The notes: a model not told the origin generated them from the letters alone. DNA of 64,000 nt from Lysobacteraceae bacterium (GCA_021604725.1 BQJN01000002.1:19241-83240), one strand, 5' to 3'. Positions 1 to 8,549 are shown, counted from the stretch's first letter. A program made the numbers and translations.

Positions 1-374
1 GTTCCTTTGCTGTGTTTTCGGCCTAATGAAGGATCGCAATATTGGCAGCAAGAATACGGTCAATGGCCAAGTGGGATTGCTAAAAATTGCCAAAAAATAG
101 CTAACATTGAGCGGCCGTCGCGAACACCTGAAATGAGAATGGCGGGCTAGTTGGTGACGGGCTTGGTTACACCTTTCAAGAGAAACCTGAGGGCCTTTGG
201 GGTCGCCGGCAATCAGGTTTGGAGTCCTTGCCACAAATGGCAGCTCAGTCTTTGGGGGCGGCAGGAGACGGTTTTGGTCGTAGAATTTTCCCCGGTTCTA
301 AGGGGTTTGTATTGGCCCCTTGATCGGGCGAATCAATCTTTCGAACTGGTGTTGCTGGCCGTTGTTTTTTCGTC
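1..374. other. gene-free left edge
   Basis: No convincing gene is seen here. A GTG-initiated open frame at 151-405 on the plus strand runs into the 3' end of the minus-strand membrane protein and has no recognisable motif, signal peptide or ribosome binding site, so it is not called. The stretch is the downstream flank of the gene that follows. Confidence 0.5.
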
Positions 375-980
375 TTACTCACCTTTGATTTCCTCTACTT
401 TGTAAAACTCAATCCATCGGACGTCCTTAGCCGGAATCAGTATGTCACGGGCCCTCAACTGCGTTTCGCTACCGTCACCGCTAACCCACGCAGCCTCTGA
501 GACGTCGAAATGTCCTTCGTCAGGTGTAGGCGGCCAATGCAACACAAAGCATAGCAGCCTTTTACCATTTTCCAAGTGAAGTAGGACATACCCATGCGAG
601 TCCATGAAACGACCATACCAAACCGAATGGTACGACGTTTCTCTCGTAACACTTCGGCTGCGGGCAAGCCGATGAATATAGTCGTTGTTTGCAGCATGTG
701 CGAAAAGCAGTCCTAGACAGAGCCCCCAAAGTACGGAAGAAACCAGAGTTGATGTCTCCGTCCAGGGACCAAGTATCACCCATCGACCCAAGAATAGGGC
801 GATGCCCTCAGTAAGCTTTATGACTACCTGAACAAAGAGCGTGTAGATCAGGGCTTGGATGACATCAGCGAATTGAGACTCTGAGCGATAGGCCGTTAAT
901 CCCCGGAAGACCCACAGCACCAGAAAACCAGGAAGAAGGTATTGAAGTATGTCGATTAGGCCTTCAGATAGGTGCGCCAT
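375..980 (-). CDS. DUF6338-like membrane protein
   Basis: A 201-residue protein with an N-terminal membrane domain and a soluble C-terminal half. Hydrophobic segments lie near residues 11-28 (containing LLPGF), 41-67 and 77-97. The opening, a short polar N-terminus followed by a YLLPGFL helix and a VIQALIYT helix, resembles the DUF6338 family, whose function is unknown but which is often found in accessory DNA. It points away from the HEPN/AbiC-type pair on the plus strand, with about 90 bases between start codons, so the two units may share a divergent promoter region. Codon use is richer in AGA/AGG and A/T than in the housekeeping part of the window, which suggests transfer. No clear ribosome binding site precedes the ATG. 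The family call is moderate and the function unknown. Confidence 0.6.
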   Translation of the reverse strand: MAHLSEGLIDILQYLLPGFLVLWVFRGLTAYRSESQFADVIQALIYTLFVQVVIKLTEGIALFLGRWVILGPWTETSTLVSSVLWGLCLGLLFAHAANNDYIHRLARSRSVTRETSYHSVWYGRFMDSHGYVLLHLENGKRLLCFVLHWPPTPDEGHFDVSEAAWVSGDGSETQLRARDILIPAKDVRWIEFYKVEEIKGE

Positions 981-1069
981 CGTAGTAGGGACTTGTTATC
1001 CAATAATCACCAACTATGCTATATGTATAACTACATTTCACGCAATTGTAGCTATAGGGTTTGGAATCG

Positions 1070-1579
1070 ATGACCCCACGTTCGACCGATGACCAGCTGC
1101 GCGCTGCCGACGCTATGGTCGGCAAAGCCATACGTGCCTTTAGCGAACTTGAGGTCGAATTGCACTTGTGTCTTCGCGAGTTCCTGCCTCTTGAGTCATA
1201 CGAACACCTCGCAAAAAAGAGGCATCTTTCCATACCGATACTGACATCCGTCGTGTACGCGATGGTCTCAATAGATGTAGCAAAGTTGGAGCCCGTCGAC
1301 CGAGAGCAGTTAGAGACCGACTTACGCGCGTGCTTGGATGAAATAGAAAGCCTATCGAAAACCCGCAACAAATTGGCTCACAGTCCAGTATCAATCTGGC
1401 AGAACTCTGGGTTATTCCCTAGGAGCCGTTACGATGGCGTCGGTATATTTCGCAGCGCAAATGGTAAGGAGCTTCAATTGGATCTGACTAGTATAGAAAC
1501 GTTCGCTTTGGCAACAGTTGAAGCGCGACGAAAGCTCCAAGTGGTCATGTCCCACATTTCGCGATCGAGGGAAGAATGA
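1070..1579 (+). CDS. HEPN-motif protein, possible RNase of a defence pair
   Basis: A helical protein of about 169 residues. Near its C-terminal third it carries RNKLAH, an exact Rx4H motif of the kind that forms the active site of HEPN ribonucleases. The motif follows a predicted helix (CLDEIESLSKT) and is followed by SPV, as is common in this fold. The ATG at 1070 is chosen; a TTG at 1061 would add three residues. Its stop overlaps the ATG of the next gene (ATGA at 1576-1579), so the two are translationally coupled. HEPN proteins are frequent toxins or effectors in abortive infection and toxin-antitoxin systems. The defence role is inferred from motif and partner; other HEPN proteins are inactive or structural. 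No catalytic data can be read from sequence. Confidence 0.6.
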   Translation: MTPRSTDDQLRAADAMVGKAIRAFSELEVELHLCLREFLPLESYEHLAKKRHLSIPILTSVVYAMVSIDVAKLEPVDREQLETDLRACLDEIESLSKTRNKLAHSPVSIWQNSGLFPRSRYDGVGIFRSANGKELQLDLTSIETFALATVEARRKLQVVMSHISRSREE

Positions 1580-2340
1580 AGACTGATAAGGACGCGCAAA
1601 AAGTGTCGATGTCCGTCAGGGTTCGCAAGCCAAGTAAGCACAAGACTCCGGGACGGTTTTTCGGTGTGTTGGCAGGACTAGCAGTCCTCGGCGGTTTCGT
1701 ATCTTATTGGCACTGGGTAAGTGAGATTCATCCGATTGAAAGCGGGGCAGGAACTCTCGGTGACAGTTTCGGGCCGCTAACCTCACTTTTCACTGGGCTG
1801 GCATTCGTCGGTCTAGTAGTCACACTACTTCTCCAAAGGGCCGACTTAAGACACCAGATGATGGAGCTCGAAGAGACTAGGGGCGATGCCAACCGGAGAG
1901 GGATCGAGGCGACCTATTTCCAGATGCTTCGACTGTGGAGCGAATCAGTCCATCAATTGGAAACGAAGAACCATTGCGGTAGGCAGGTAGTCTCGCTATT
2001 TTTCAACAAGATGTCTGGCACTGGCGACCTACAGATACACGAGTCATTCAACGAGGTTTGGCACAATCGAGGGTTTGACGAACTGCTCGAGCCTATTTAC
2101 TCCAAGTTCTTGTTCGAAATACTACTTTTCATCGAGACTAGAACAGAAACCACAGACACTCAGTCAAAAGTTTTGTACCAAAGGCTGTTGCGGGCTCAAT
2201 TATCCAAGAAGGAATTCGAGCTAGTATTGCATATCATTCGACACAAAAAATGCGATTCGGGCCTCGAGCGCCTATTCGGGTCGATTTGCGCGATTGAGAT
2301 GGAGGGCGAAGGCGAGAATAGAGACTTCAACGCAAAGTGA
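1576..2340 (+). CDS. putative AbiC-type phage abortive infection membrane protein
   Basis: A 254-residue protein with two membrane segments (about residues 28-47 and 64-86). A coiled segment follows, then a soluble domain containing IEATYFQMLRLW. This architecture (two helices, GDSFGPLTSLFTGLAF, short coiled coil, then a conserved EATFFQLL-like helix) matches the putative phage abortive infection family putAbiC (Pfam PF16872, recalled). The start ATG sits inside the stop of the HEPN gene. In such systems a membrane-anchored partner is thought to sense infection or hold an effector; here the partner would be the HEPN protein. The unusually high use of AGG/AGA and TTG codons compared with the 7-11 kb genes points to acquisition. 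Family assignment is fairly confident; function in this host is inferred. Confidence 0.65.
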   Translation: MKTDKDAQKVSMSVRVRKPSKHKTPGRFFGVLAGLAVLGGFVSYWHWVSEIHPIESGAGTLGDSFGPLTSLFTGLAFVGLVVTLLLQRADLRHQMMELEETRGDANRRGIEATYFQMLRLWSESVHQLETKNHCGRQVVSLFFNKMSGTGDLQIHESFNEVWHNRGFDELLEPIYSKFLFEILLFIETRTETTDTQSKVLYQRLLRAQLSKKEFELVLHIIRHKKCDSGLERLFGSICAIEMEGEGENRDFNAK

Positions 2341-2784
2341 AGGCAAGGCAAGCAAGCAAACCGGGGGAACTTTTGGGGGAACTGGCATTGTGTTCCGTGA
2401 GTTAAATTCATTATTTCCAAGGGCTTATGTTAACTATATGGTAGCGCCCCTGGCACCATTCCTTTCATACGATAGCTCCTAGCCGCGACGAAACTCCAAT
2501 GCTTCGGACGTAGCGCTGTGGGCGGAATCGAACGGCGTTGGGTGCTTCGCGAAGGAGTTGGGTGTTGGGTTGGACCCGTGGTGCCACCAACCCTCCATGG
2601 TAGCCACCCGGCCTGCACGTCCATGTGCAGGCGTTTGTCCGCCGCAGAGTGCCTTGGGGCACTCCGCACTGATGGCGGCCAAACCCCTGGGCACCATTCC
2701 TTTGGCTCCTGATACTCATCACTTCGCAGTGGTACGTTTGTGCTTCGGCTTGTCAGGCTGTGGGTGAGCCGGATCCACCAGAAC

Positions 2785-2835
2785 GAGTGACTTAACGTCA
2801 CTCGGTCCCGGCGAACGACGGTACATGGATGTACC
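2785..2835 (-). repeat. two-hairpin module with GTCGTTCGCCGGG linker
   Basis: Read on the minus strand this is a GGTACATCCATGTAC hairpin, the linker GTCGTTCGCCGGGACC, then a GAGTGACGTTAAGTCACTC hairpin. The same order, with different but still complementary hairpin arms and nearly the same linker, is present on the plus strand at 11780-11830. Conservation of fold and linker with changing arms points to a structured repeat family rather than chance palindromes. Confidence 0.65.
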
Positions 2836-3211
2836 GGCTGGGTGCGGTCCAGGTAGGGTTGTTGCCATCATCCTCGCCTATTGGTACAACCGAGGCAATC
2901 GGTCCCGGCGAAGGTCCTTACATGAGGGGGGCTTTCCAGGTCGCGCAACATTAGAGCGAACGCACGGGCAAGCCCTTCTCCCAGCGAGTTGGCGAGCGAC
3001 ACGGGAGAAGGTGGCTGCACGTTTAGGTGCAGACGGATGAGGGGCTCATGCTGGTTGTAGCCTTTTGGATTGAGTGACGACCAGGGTGCTGCGTTGGTGG
3101 TGCCGGAGAAGCCGTCCTTGGCGAAGTGCTGAACTTTGTTGGAGTCTCGAGCCTTGCGCCCAAACGCCGACCGAATGTTTGTCGTGAGAAGGCCGGAAAC
3201 TAATGGGCGTA

Positions 3212-3259
3212 ATGAGCGTTGGACATGCAATGTTTGAGTGTCCAAACTATTGCGCTCAT
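3212..3259 (+). promoter_or_regulatory. long hairpin upstream of the split gene
   Basis: ATGAGCG (3212-3218) pairs with CGCTCAT (3253-3259), and inside it GGACA (3221-3225) pairs with TGTCC (3239-3243). It ends about 50 bases before the GTG start at 3313, so it could be a leader element or the end of the repeat island. No T-tract follows, so it is not a standard terminator. Confidence 0.35.
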
Positions 3260-3312
3260 CTACATTTTTTGTGGGCACTGCGTGTTCTGCGATCAATTCG
3301 TGAGGAGTTTGC

Positions 3313-4351
3313 GTGAAACAACGCATCGATGTAGGAACTGATGTTGCGCGGGTTGGTGTTTGGGATGCGTCTTGTGCGGATGATCCGTTGCCGGAGCTTG
3401 GGATTGGCCAGCTTGCGGATGTGATTGCGGAGGATGCGAAGCGGGGGCGGGTGTTTCTTCTGCAGCTTGGGGGTGATTGGGGTGGTTCGGTTGATGTCTA
3501 TGTAGACAGCTCTGTGTGTGACGAGCATTCCGGTGCGATGGAGCGCTTGCCGGGGAAGTTTCTGGTGTCGGCTCCAACGGGTCAAATTGTGGTTGGAGGG
3601 GCTGAGGACTATCGACGTGCAGAACCTGGGATTACGTCCGAGTCCAGCGTTGTCGAGCTGCCGGTTGGCGACTACAGTGTTGAATGCTATGAGTTGAAGA
3701 GCGGGCATCATGAGTATCCAGATGGGCCGTCTTTTGAGGAAGTTAAAAAGGATGTTGGTGCTGAGGCATACGAGTATTACGAGCGCTTCAACAAGGGAAG
3801 CTCTGATTAATTCGAATATGACTCTGGCCTACAGAGCAGTTCGCAATCGAGGCCTTCCTTCGAAAGCATGCTCACTGCCTGGTGAGAAGGAATAACGAAG
3901 AGTGCGGGCTGCTCTGCAGGCCCCGCAGGGCTTGGCCTGAAGCGCACATCTGCGTTGTTCCATCCCTTGCCAAGGGCTACGGCCATTGCCTGCGGAATGC
4001 GCCTAGCAGCTGCACGCTTCAGGTCAAGCAGAGCCGCATTCGAATTGATCAGAGCTTCCCAAGCAAACCCTCCGTGGATTTTTTCTGCCCATTCTCTTTT
4101 TTCCGCTTTGGTATTTCTTTGGGGCCTTAATCGCTGCGGTAATTACCGCTGTGTTGTTCTTCGGGTACTTTCATATTCAGGATTGGAGACAGCGGCGAGA
4201 CCCCAGGTATTGCCTGGTCGACAAAGCGGCACAGTCGGCCAGGGTGCAGGCAGCAGAGACGATGCCACCGGCTTTTGCATTGGTGTTGACACGACTGAGT
4301 TCAAAGGGGCAACTTCAGGGTGGAATCTTGGACTGCTCTCATGTTCAGTGA
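3313..4351 (+). pseudogene. membrane-anchored hypothetical gene split by a MITE
   Basis: The GTG start at 3313 has GAGGAG just upstream. The visible frame ends at 3810 after 165 residues, but its last six codons, including the stop, lie in the element at 3795-4060. Removing that element plus one AA duplication (3795-4062) joins AA at 3793-3794 to G4063. The frame then stays open to TGA at 4349-4351, giving about 256 residues. The restored C-terminal part has a strong hydrophobic stretch (LRGFFLPILFFPLWYFFGAL onward) and then a basic stretch (WRQRRDPR), so the ancestral protein had a soluble N-terminal domain of about 160 residues, one or two membrane helices and a cytosolic tail. The family is not recognised. 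As it stands a truncated soluble 165-aa product could still be made. Confidence 0.7.
3795..4060 (+). mobile_element. MITE-like element, copy 1
   Basis: A 266-bp element with imperfect terminal inverted repeats of about 30 bp, starting GGGAAGCTCTGATTAATTCG and ending with the near-complement GATCAGAGCTTCCC. It is flanked by AA on both sides, the apparent target duplication; because of G/C runs at the ends the exact boundary is ambiguous by a few bases. It encodes no transposase. A second copy in opposite orientation is at 4766-5032. Short open frames inside both copies translate to similar peptides only because the DNA is repeated. Confidence 0.8.
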
Positions 4352-4364
4352 ACAGCTACAGTCA

Positions 4365-4446
4365 GGCTGCGCTGCAGCTATTCTATTTGATGCAAGGACA
4401 AAACCGGCAGCCGCCGGCCTCCTTGAACTCCTGATCTCCCTGTTCA
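4365..4446 (+). repeat. partial CACAATGAGAG-family repeat
   Basis: The stretch from GGCTGCGCTGCAGCTAT through CCGGCAGCCGCCGGCCTCC to GATCTCCCTGTTCA is nearly identical to the inner and 3' parts of the repeat at 7143-7262, but the CACAATGAGAG 5' end is missing. It lies between the two split genes. It contains a CCGGC/GCCGG hairpin. Confidence 0.65.
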
Positions 4447-4475
4447 CTTATAAAAAAGTCGATCCGTCCCCAATC

Positions 4476-5239
4476 ATGTCCAAAAAGCGAAAGTCCAAAT
4501 ACAAAGCCTACGTTCCGCATCCTCGCTACGGAGACAAGCCGGTTTACTCCGGGGAGAGCTTTACGCTTGAAGAGATCCATTCGGCGTTCTGGCGGTACCG
4601 AGGTGAGGCGGTGTTTCCAGAGTCGGCGGTGGCGGCGGATGTGGACAAGCAGAATTACTCGATCTTTCCGCGCAAGGTGTATGTGGACATTGAGAAAGCG
4701 TGCAGGGAATGCGGTAGGCACTTTCTTTTTTACGCTCTGGAACAGCGGTACTGGTTTGAAGAGTTGGGAAGCTCTGATCCATTGGAATACGGCTCTGCTT
4801 GACCTGAAGCGTGCAGCTGCTAGGCGCATTCCGCAGGTAATGGCCGTAGCCCTTGGCAAGGGATGGAACAACGCAGATGTGCGCTTCAGGCCAAGCCCTG
4901 CGGGGCCGGCAGAGCAGCCCGCACTCTATCGTCATGCCTCCTCACCAGGCAGTGAGCATGCTTTCGGAGGAAGGCCTCGATTGCGAACTGCTCTGTAGGC
5001 CAGAGTCATATTCGAATGGGTCAGAGCTTCCCTTGGGATTCTACGTTGATGCGGACTGTGTGAAGTGTGTTGAGTGCAGGAAGGCGGAGCAGCAGGTGAA
5101 GCTGTTGATGCTGGAGTATGAGGCTTTACTGAAGCTAGACAAGCGAGACGGTCAGGAGTCGGCCAGGTTGAAGGAGGTTGCCGAGGAGCTGTTCCGGGTA
5201 GGCTACATCAAGAATCCGGACAAGGCTCGAGGGAAGTAG
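4476..5239 (+). pseudogene. zinc-ribbon protein gene split by a MITE
   Basis: The ATG at 4476 opens a frame with a basic N-terminus (MSKKRKSKYK) and a first metal-binding CREC pair at residues 76-79, followed by HFLFYALEQRYWFEELG. At residue 98 the frame enters the element at 4766-5032. Deleting the element and one TT duplication (4766-5034) restores EELGFYVDADCVKCVECRK in frame, supplying the second cysteine pair. The frame then continues to the stop at 5237-5239, for a total of about 164 residues. The pattern CxxC, F, EQ, then CxxCR matches the probable zinc-ribbon family (zf-trcl type), so the reconstruction is supported by family structure. The current product would lack half of the zinc site. 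The C-terminal part is a charged helix. Confidence 0.8.
4766..5032 (-). mobile_element. MITE-like element, copy 2 (inverted)
   Basis: A 267-bp copy of the element at 3795-4060 in reverse orientation, with ends GGGAAGCTCTGATCC and GGGTCAGAGCTTCCC and TT on both sides. It differs from copy 1 by scattered substitutions and small indels. It splits the zinc-ribbon gene between codons 97 and 98. The 705 bp between the two copies holds the 3' part of the first split gene and the 5' part of the second. No transposase of the matching type is present in the window. Confidence 0.8.
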
Positions 5240-5374
5240 TCCAGTCCGGTTGAATTCCTCCGTGTTAACACCACGATCCGCCCGTTTCACCCCATTTTGA
5301 CACTGGCTTCATTGCAAGGGCCTCAGGGTCGACTTATTAATGATTGCACTTAAGACCAATGAGGCTGAGTGATC

Positions 5375-6820
5375 ATGAACATGCATACCCAAGGTTGTAC
5401 GAGGGGTATCGCAGTGAGGTGTGTTTCGGTTCTTGCCATAGTATCTGTGCTCGCCTTTCGTTCAGAGGCGGGGATTGATGTTGGGTCGACACCATTGCGG
5501 CCGCCACTCGATGCCGATATCGCTTTGTCAGGGGTCTGGGCCGATTCTTGCGTGCCGGAGAATCTGGCCAAGGTCAACTATCGGCCGAACGAGATCGAAC
5601 TGGTCGTTGGTTTTCATACCTCGCATTATTTCGCCTGCGGCTTCGCCTTTACTCCGTACTCGTTTGATGTTCAGTCGTTAAACATACCGGCAGTGGCGCC
5701 GATTGATTCGGGCACGGTAGTCCTAAGAAAAGAGCAGCTACTGCATGCATCGATGTCTGAATCAGTACAAGTTGAGGTGTCGTTGCCTCCCGCAGTTTCA
5801 CAGTTCGCATACCTGATTACCACAAATTCCGACATCGCGATTTATCGAGTCGATGACTGGACCAAGGTGGCGACGATCCAGACAAACTATGCGGAGCGGC
5901 TTTTTTCGAATCAAAACAACTATTTCATGCTCACGGGCGAAACAACGCCAGGGACCACGTCGGAATCCCTGGGCTATTTGGACTCTGATCTCAATCAAGT
6001 GCTTGCGGTCAGGAGAGGGGCCACTGTTATGGACATCGTGATGATTGACACTGGGTCGCCATGGTTTACTGACGGCGCCTACATGGTCAGCGAAAGCGAC
6101 CCCCGTACTGTTCGTTCCGACTCGTTTCAGACCTACTTGCTCGGTGTTGTTGGTGGCCTGGCGTACTCGGACCGCTATCTGTTTGCCTCGCAGCCCGAGA
6201 TCAACAAGGTTGTTGCCCTGGATCTGACCGATGGAAACATTGTCGAAGAAATCGTCGTCGGGGCAGGGCCGACACTCGCCCATCAAAGCACGGAGCTGGA
6301 TCGCATCATCGTGGCAAATCAGGGCGACCAAAGCATTGGCCTGATAGATGCTGTGACTCGTCAGTTGGTGGCAACATCAGACGTTGATTCACAGATTGCA
6401 CAGTTTACCTTTGCCGACAGTTCGAATCGGTTCTACGCGGTGTTGCGAAATGGCACCATCCAAGGGGTCTCCGCGACAGATGGGCTTGTTACAGATGCTA
6501 TGGCGTTTGTGCAGCCCGCGATTGGGGTGGCAATGAATCAACAGCGCAATGAGCTTTACGTCGTGCTATCCGGAGGGAACGGTACCGACATCGCCGTGGT
6601 CGATGCTCTTACCATGGAGCAGTTGAAGACTGTTCACCTGCCGGACATTACAACATCAATTGCCCACTACACGTCCCGTAGCTATCGCCTACCTGCACCG
6701 CAGGGAATACCCGCTAGACAGATTCCAGTAAACGGCGCTATTTGGCTGTGCCTGCTCCTGGTTCTGGCCTCGGTGATCGGTTTACGCACGCTGCGATCGC
6801 GACAAGCGTTGCGCGATTGA
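5375..6820 (+). CDS. exported beta-propeller protein with C-terminal sorting-type tail
   Basis: About 481 residues. The N-terminus has a signal peptide (hydrophobic segment VSVLAIVSVLAF, likely cleaved near SEA). The body has YVTN-like propeller repeats, for example VVALDLTDGNIVEEIVVG, RIIVANQGDQSIGLIDAVTR and ELYVVLSGGNGTDIAVVDAL. The last ~30 residues are IPVNGAIW, a hydrophobic helix and RTLRSRQ, the motif-helix-basic layout of IPTL-CTERM-like and other exosortase/rhombosortase sorting tails. The ATG at 5375 is preferred because GAGG lies about 10 bases upstream; a GTG at 5369 is also possible. The protein is likely exported, held in the membrane by the tail and then processed. The matching sorting enzyme is not in the window. 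Ligand unknown. Confidence 0.65.
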   Translation: MNMHTQGCTRGIAVRCVSVLAIVSVLAFRSEAGIDVGSTPLRPPLDADIALSGVWADSCVPENLAKVNYRPNEIELVVGFHTSHYFACGFAFTPYSFDVQSLNIPAVAPIDSGTVVLRKEQLLHASMSESVQVEVSLPPAVSQFAYLITTNSDIAIYRVDDWTKVATIQTNYAERLFSNQNNYFMLTGETTPGTTSESLGYLDSDLNQVLAVRRGATVMDIVMIDTGSPWFTDGAYMVSESDPRTVRSDSFQTYLLGVVGGLAYSDRYLFASQPEINKVVALDLTDGNIVEEIVVGAGPTLAHQSTELDRIIVANQGDQSIGLIDAVTRQLVATSDVDSQIAQFTFADSSNRFYAVLRNGTIQGVSATDGLVTDAMAFVQPAIGVAMNQQRNELYVVLSGGNGTDIAVVDALTMEQLKTVHLPDITTSIAHYTSRSYRLPAPQGIPARQIPVNGAIWLCLLLVLASVIGLRTLRSRQALRD

Positions 6821-6924
6821 CGCAGTCTCAACTCATCGGGGCACTGCATGATCGCATGGTTAGGGACCGGGACTCAGTCCTCGCTGAGATTGAAACGCGC
6901 GCTCACGCGCTCGAAGAAAATAAT

Positions 6925-7047
6925 CACAATGAGAGAAGGAGGTCAGAGAGGCTGCACTGCAGCTTCACTATTTGATTGAAGATCGAAAAATCCGGCGAAC
7001 TCGCCGGTCTCCCTGACCTCCTGACCTCCTAGTTTCCTGTTTCTTTC
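6925..7047 (+). repeat. CACAATGAGAG-family repeat, degenerate copy
   Basis: It begins CACAATGAGAGAAGGAGGTC, continues with GGCTGCACTGCAGC, has a CCGGCGAACTCGCCGG hairpin and ends in pyrimidine-rich CCTGACCTCCT. It is the first of two copies in the gene-free interval 6821-7361; outside them the interval shows nothing recognisable apart from the upstream region of the RND adaptor. Confidence 0.65.
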
Positions 7048-7142
7048 AGAGGGACTGTGTCCGTATTCCCGGCGGCCATCGTTTTGAAACTGGCCCAGTC
7101 AATAAGCTGCCAAACCAACTTCATACGTACTTAAAAGGCAAA

Positions 7143-7262
7143 TGATCACAATGAGAGAAGGAGGTCAATGAGGCTGCGCTGCAGCTATGCTGTTTGGTGC
7201 TAGCGTAAAGCCGGCAGCCGCCGGCCTCCTTGAACTCCTGATCTCCCTGTTTCATTTTTCTT
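7143..7262 (+). repeat. CACAATGAGAG-family repeat
   Basis: It starts TGATCACAATGAGAGAAGGA, carries GGCTGCGCTGCAGC, has a CCGGCAGCCGCCGG hairpin core and ends GATCTCCCTGTTTCATTTTTC, followed by TTAAG. The first 13 bases of CACAATGAGAGAA and the trailing TTAAG link it to the tandem array at 38711-39353. It lies about 100 bases upstream of the RND adaptor start. Confidence 0.7.
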
Positions 7263-7361
7263 AAGTTGACCTACAACCAGCAGCCGTTTCCGTAGCCCTA
7301 TCCAATATCTAGTGCGCTCGGTATCATCATTGGCTTTGTTTCTTCGTTTTACTCGGCGGGA

Positions 7362-8549
7362 TTGGATTTCTTGAACTGGATTAAGACATTGGTGATTTGC
7401 GGCGCGATTGTGGCGTCGGCTGCATTGGCGTTAGCGGCGATATACACTACCGAGCCGACGGCCCAGCGTACCAGCGCATCGCGTGAAACAGCCATGCTGG
7501 TGGAGGTCACCGAGGTAAGCCATGGAACTTACACGCCGACACTTTCGGCGGTTGGGTCAGTGCGTGCAGAGAAAGAAATCATGCTCAGTTCGCGCGTGGC
7601 GGGCGAGATTATTGCAGTCGCTGATGGTTTTTCGCCGGGTGGCTTCGTCGAACAGGGCGAGGTGTTATTGCGTATTGACCCTGCCGATTACGACGCTGCG
7701 TTGACGCAACGCCTTAGCGAGTTACATCAGGCACAAGCAGATTTCGAGCTTGAACTGGGACGCCAGGAGTTGGCCCGCGGGGATTATGAGGAGCTGAAAG
7801 GGTCGATTTCACCTCAATACGAAACCCTGGTGTTGCGACGGCCACAGCTCAATGCGGCTCGAGCCCGCGTCGAGGCCGCAGAGGCCGCGGTAAAACGTGC
7901 CGAGCTGGACCTTGAACGTACTCGTATAAGAGCGCCGTTCGCCGCGCAGGTGCTGACCCGTGAAGTCAACCTGGGCAGCCAGGTTTCGCCGGCTGAAACC
8001 CTCGGGCAATTGGTGGGTACCGATCAATACTGGGTCGAGGTGGCTTTGCCAGCTGCCGATGTGTCCTGGATCCGCTTCCCGGATGCGCAGCAGTCAGAGG
8101 GATCTGTCACCCGAGTCCGAAATCGAACTGCCTGGCCTGAAGGGGTCTACCGCACCGGCTTCGCCAAAAGCCTGATTGGCGCATTGGACAGCCAGACACG
8201 CCTTGCACGAGTGTTGGTCGCCGTGACTGATCCGCTGTCTCAGCTATCCGAGTCCGCCGGACAGCCGCCGCTAATGGTGGGGTCTTTTGTCGAAGCGAAC
8301 ATTGAAGGCCGACCCATAGAGAACGTCATACGGCTCGAACAGGATTACTTGCGCCGCAACGATACTGTGTGGGTCAACGGCAATGGCCAACTCGAAATTC
8401 GCGACGTGGATGTGCTGTTTCGGGACAAGACGTTTGCCTACATCAGAAGCGGTCTGGCTGAGGGCGAACAGGTGGTGATGACAGATCTGGCCACTGTGAT
8501 TGCCGGAGCCGCCCTTCGTTTGGACCGATCAGATAACAGCGATGAGTAA
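7362..8549 (+). CDS. RND efflux periplasmic adaptor (HlyD/MFP family)
   Basis: A 395-residue membrane fusion protein. It joins an inner-membrane RND pump to an outer-membrane channel. A signal/anchor helix lies at about residues 9-27. Next come a beta-barrel/lipoyl half ([20 protein letters not shown]), an alpha-helical hairpin at about residues 118-180 and the returning lipoyl half ([20 protein letters not shown]). The TTG at 7362 is taken as start, as no ATG gives a complete signal anchor; this choice is uncertain. The stop overlaps the ATG of the pump gene by 8 bases, so the two form an operon. No TolC-like gene is adjacent, so an outer-membrane partner encoded elsewhere is likely. Substrate unknown. 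Confidence 0.88.
   Translation: MDFLNWIKTLVICGAIVASAALALAAIYTTEPTAQRTSASRETAMLVEVTEVSHGTYTPTLSAVGSVRAEKEIMLSSRVAGEIIAVADGFSPGGFVEQGEVLLRIDPADYDAALTQRLSELHQAQADFELELGRQELARGDYEELKGSISPQYETLVLRRPQLNAARARVEAAEAAVKRAELDLERTRIRAPFAAQVLTREVNLGSQVSPAETLGQLVGTDQYWVEVALPAADVSWIRFPDAQQSEGSVTRVRNRTAWPEGVYRTGFAKSLIGALDSQTRLARVLVAVTDPLSQLSESAGQPPLMVGSFVEANIEGRPIENVIRLEQDYLRRNDTVWVNGNGQLEIRDVDVLFRDKTFAYIRSGLAEGEQVVMTDLATVIAGAALRLDRSDNSDE

Larger units (their letters stand above)
2341..3312. repeat. gene-free island of short hairpins
   Basis: Nearly 1 kb with no credible gene; short open frames on both strands lack signals. It contains several perfect short hairpins: CCTGCAC/GTGCAGG at 2612-2631, GAGTGCC/GGCACTC at 2647-2664, GAGTGAC/GTCACTC at 2785-2803, GTACAT/ATGTAC at 2821-2835, CTGCAC/GTGCAG at 3015-3032 and a longer one at 3212-3259. 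The first, second and fourth recur with changed arms near 11.8 kb and 18.3 kb. GCACCATTCCTTT occurs twice (around 2453 and 2690), suggesting duplication inside the island. Confidence 0.6.

Noticed and set aside
151-405. 84-codon frame near the left edge
   Set aside because: Overlaps the tail of the DUF6338 gene and has no supporting signal.
3955-4871. Matching open frames beginning MFHPLPRATAI on opposite strands
   Set aside because: They are the translation of the same MITE copied in opposite orientations, not a real protein family.
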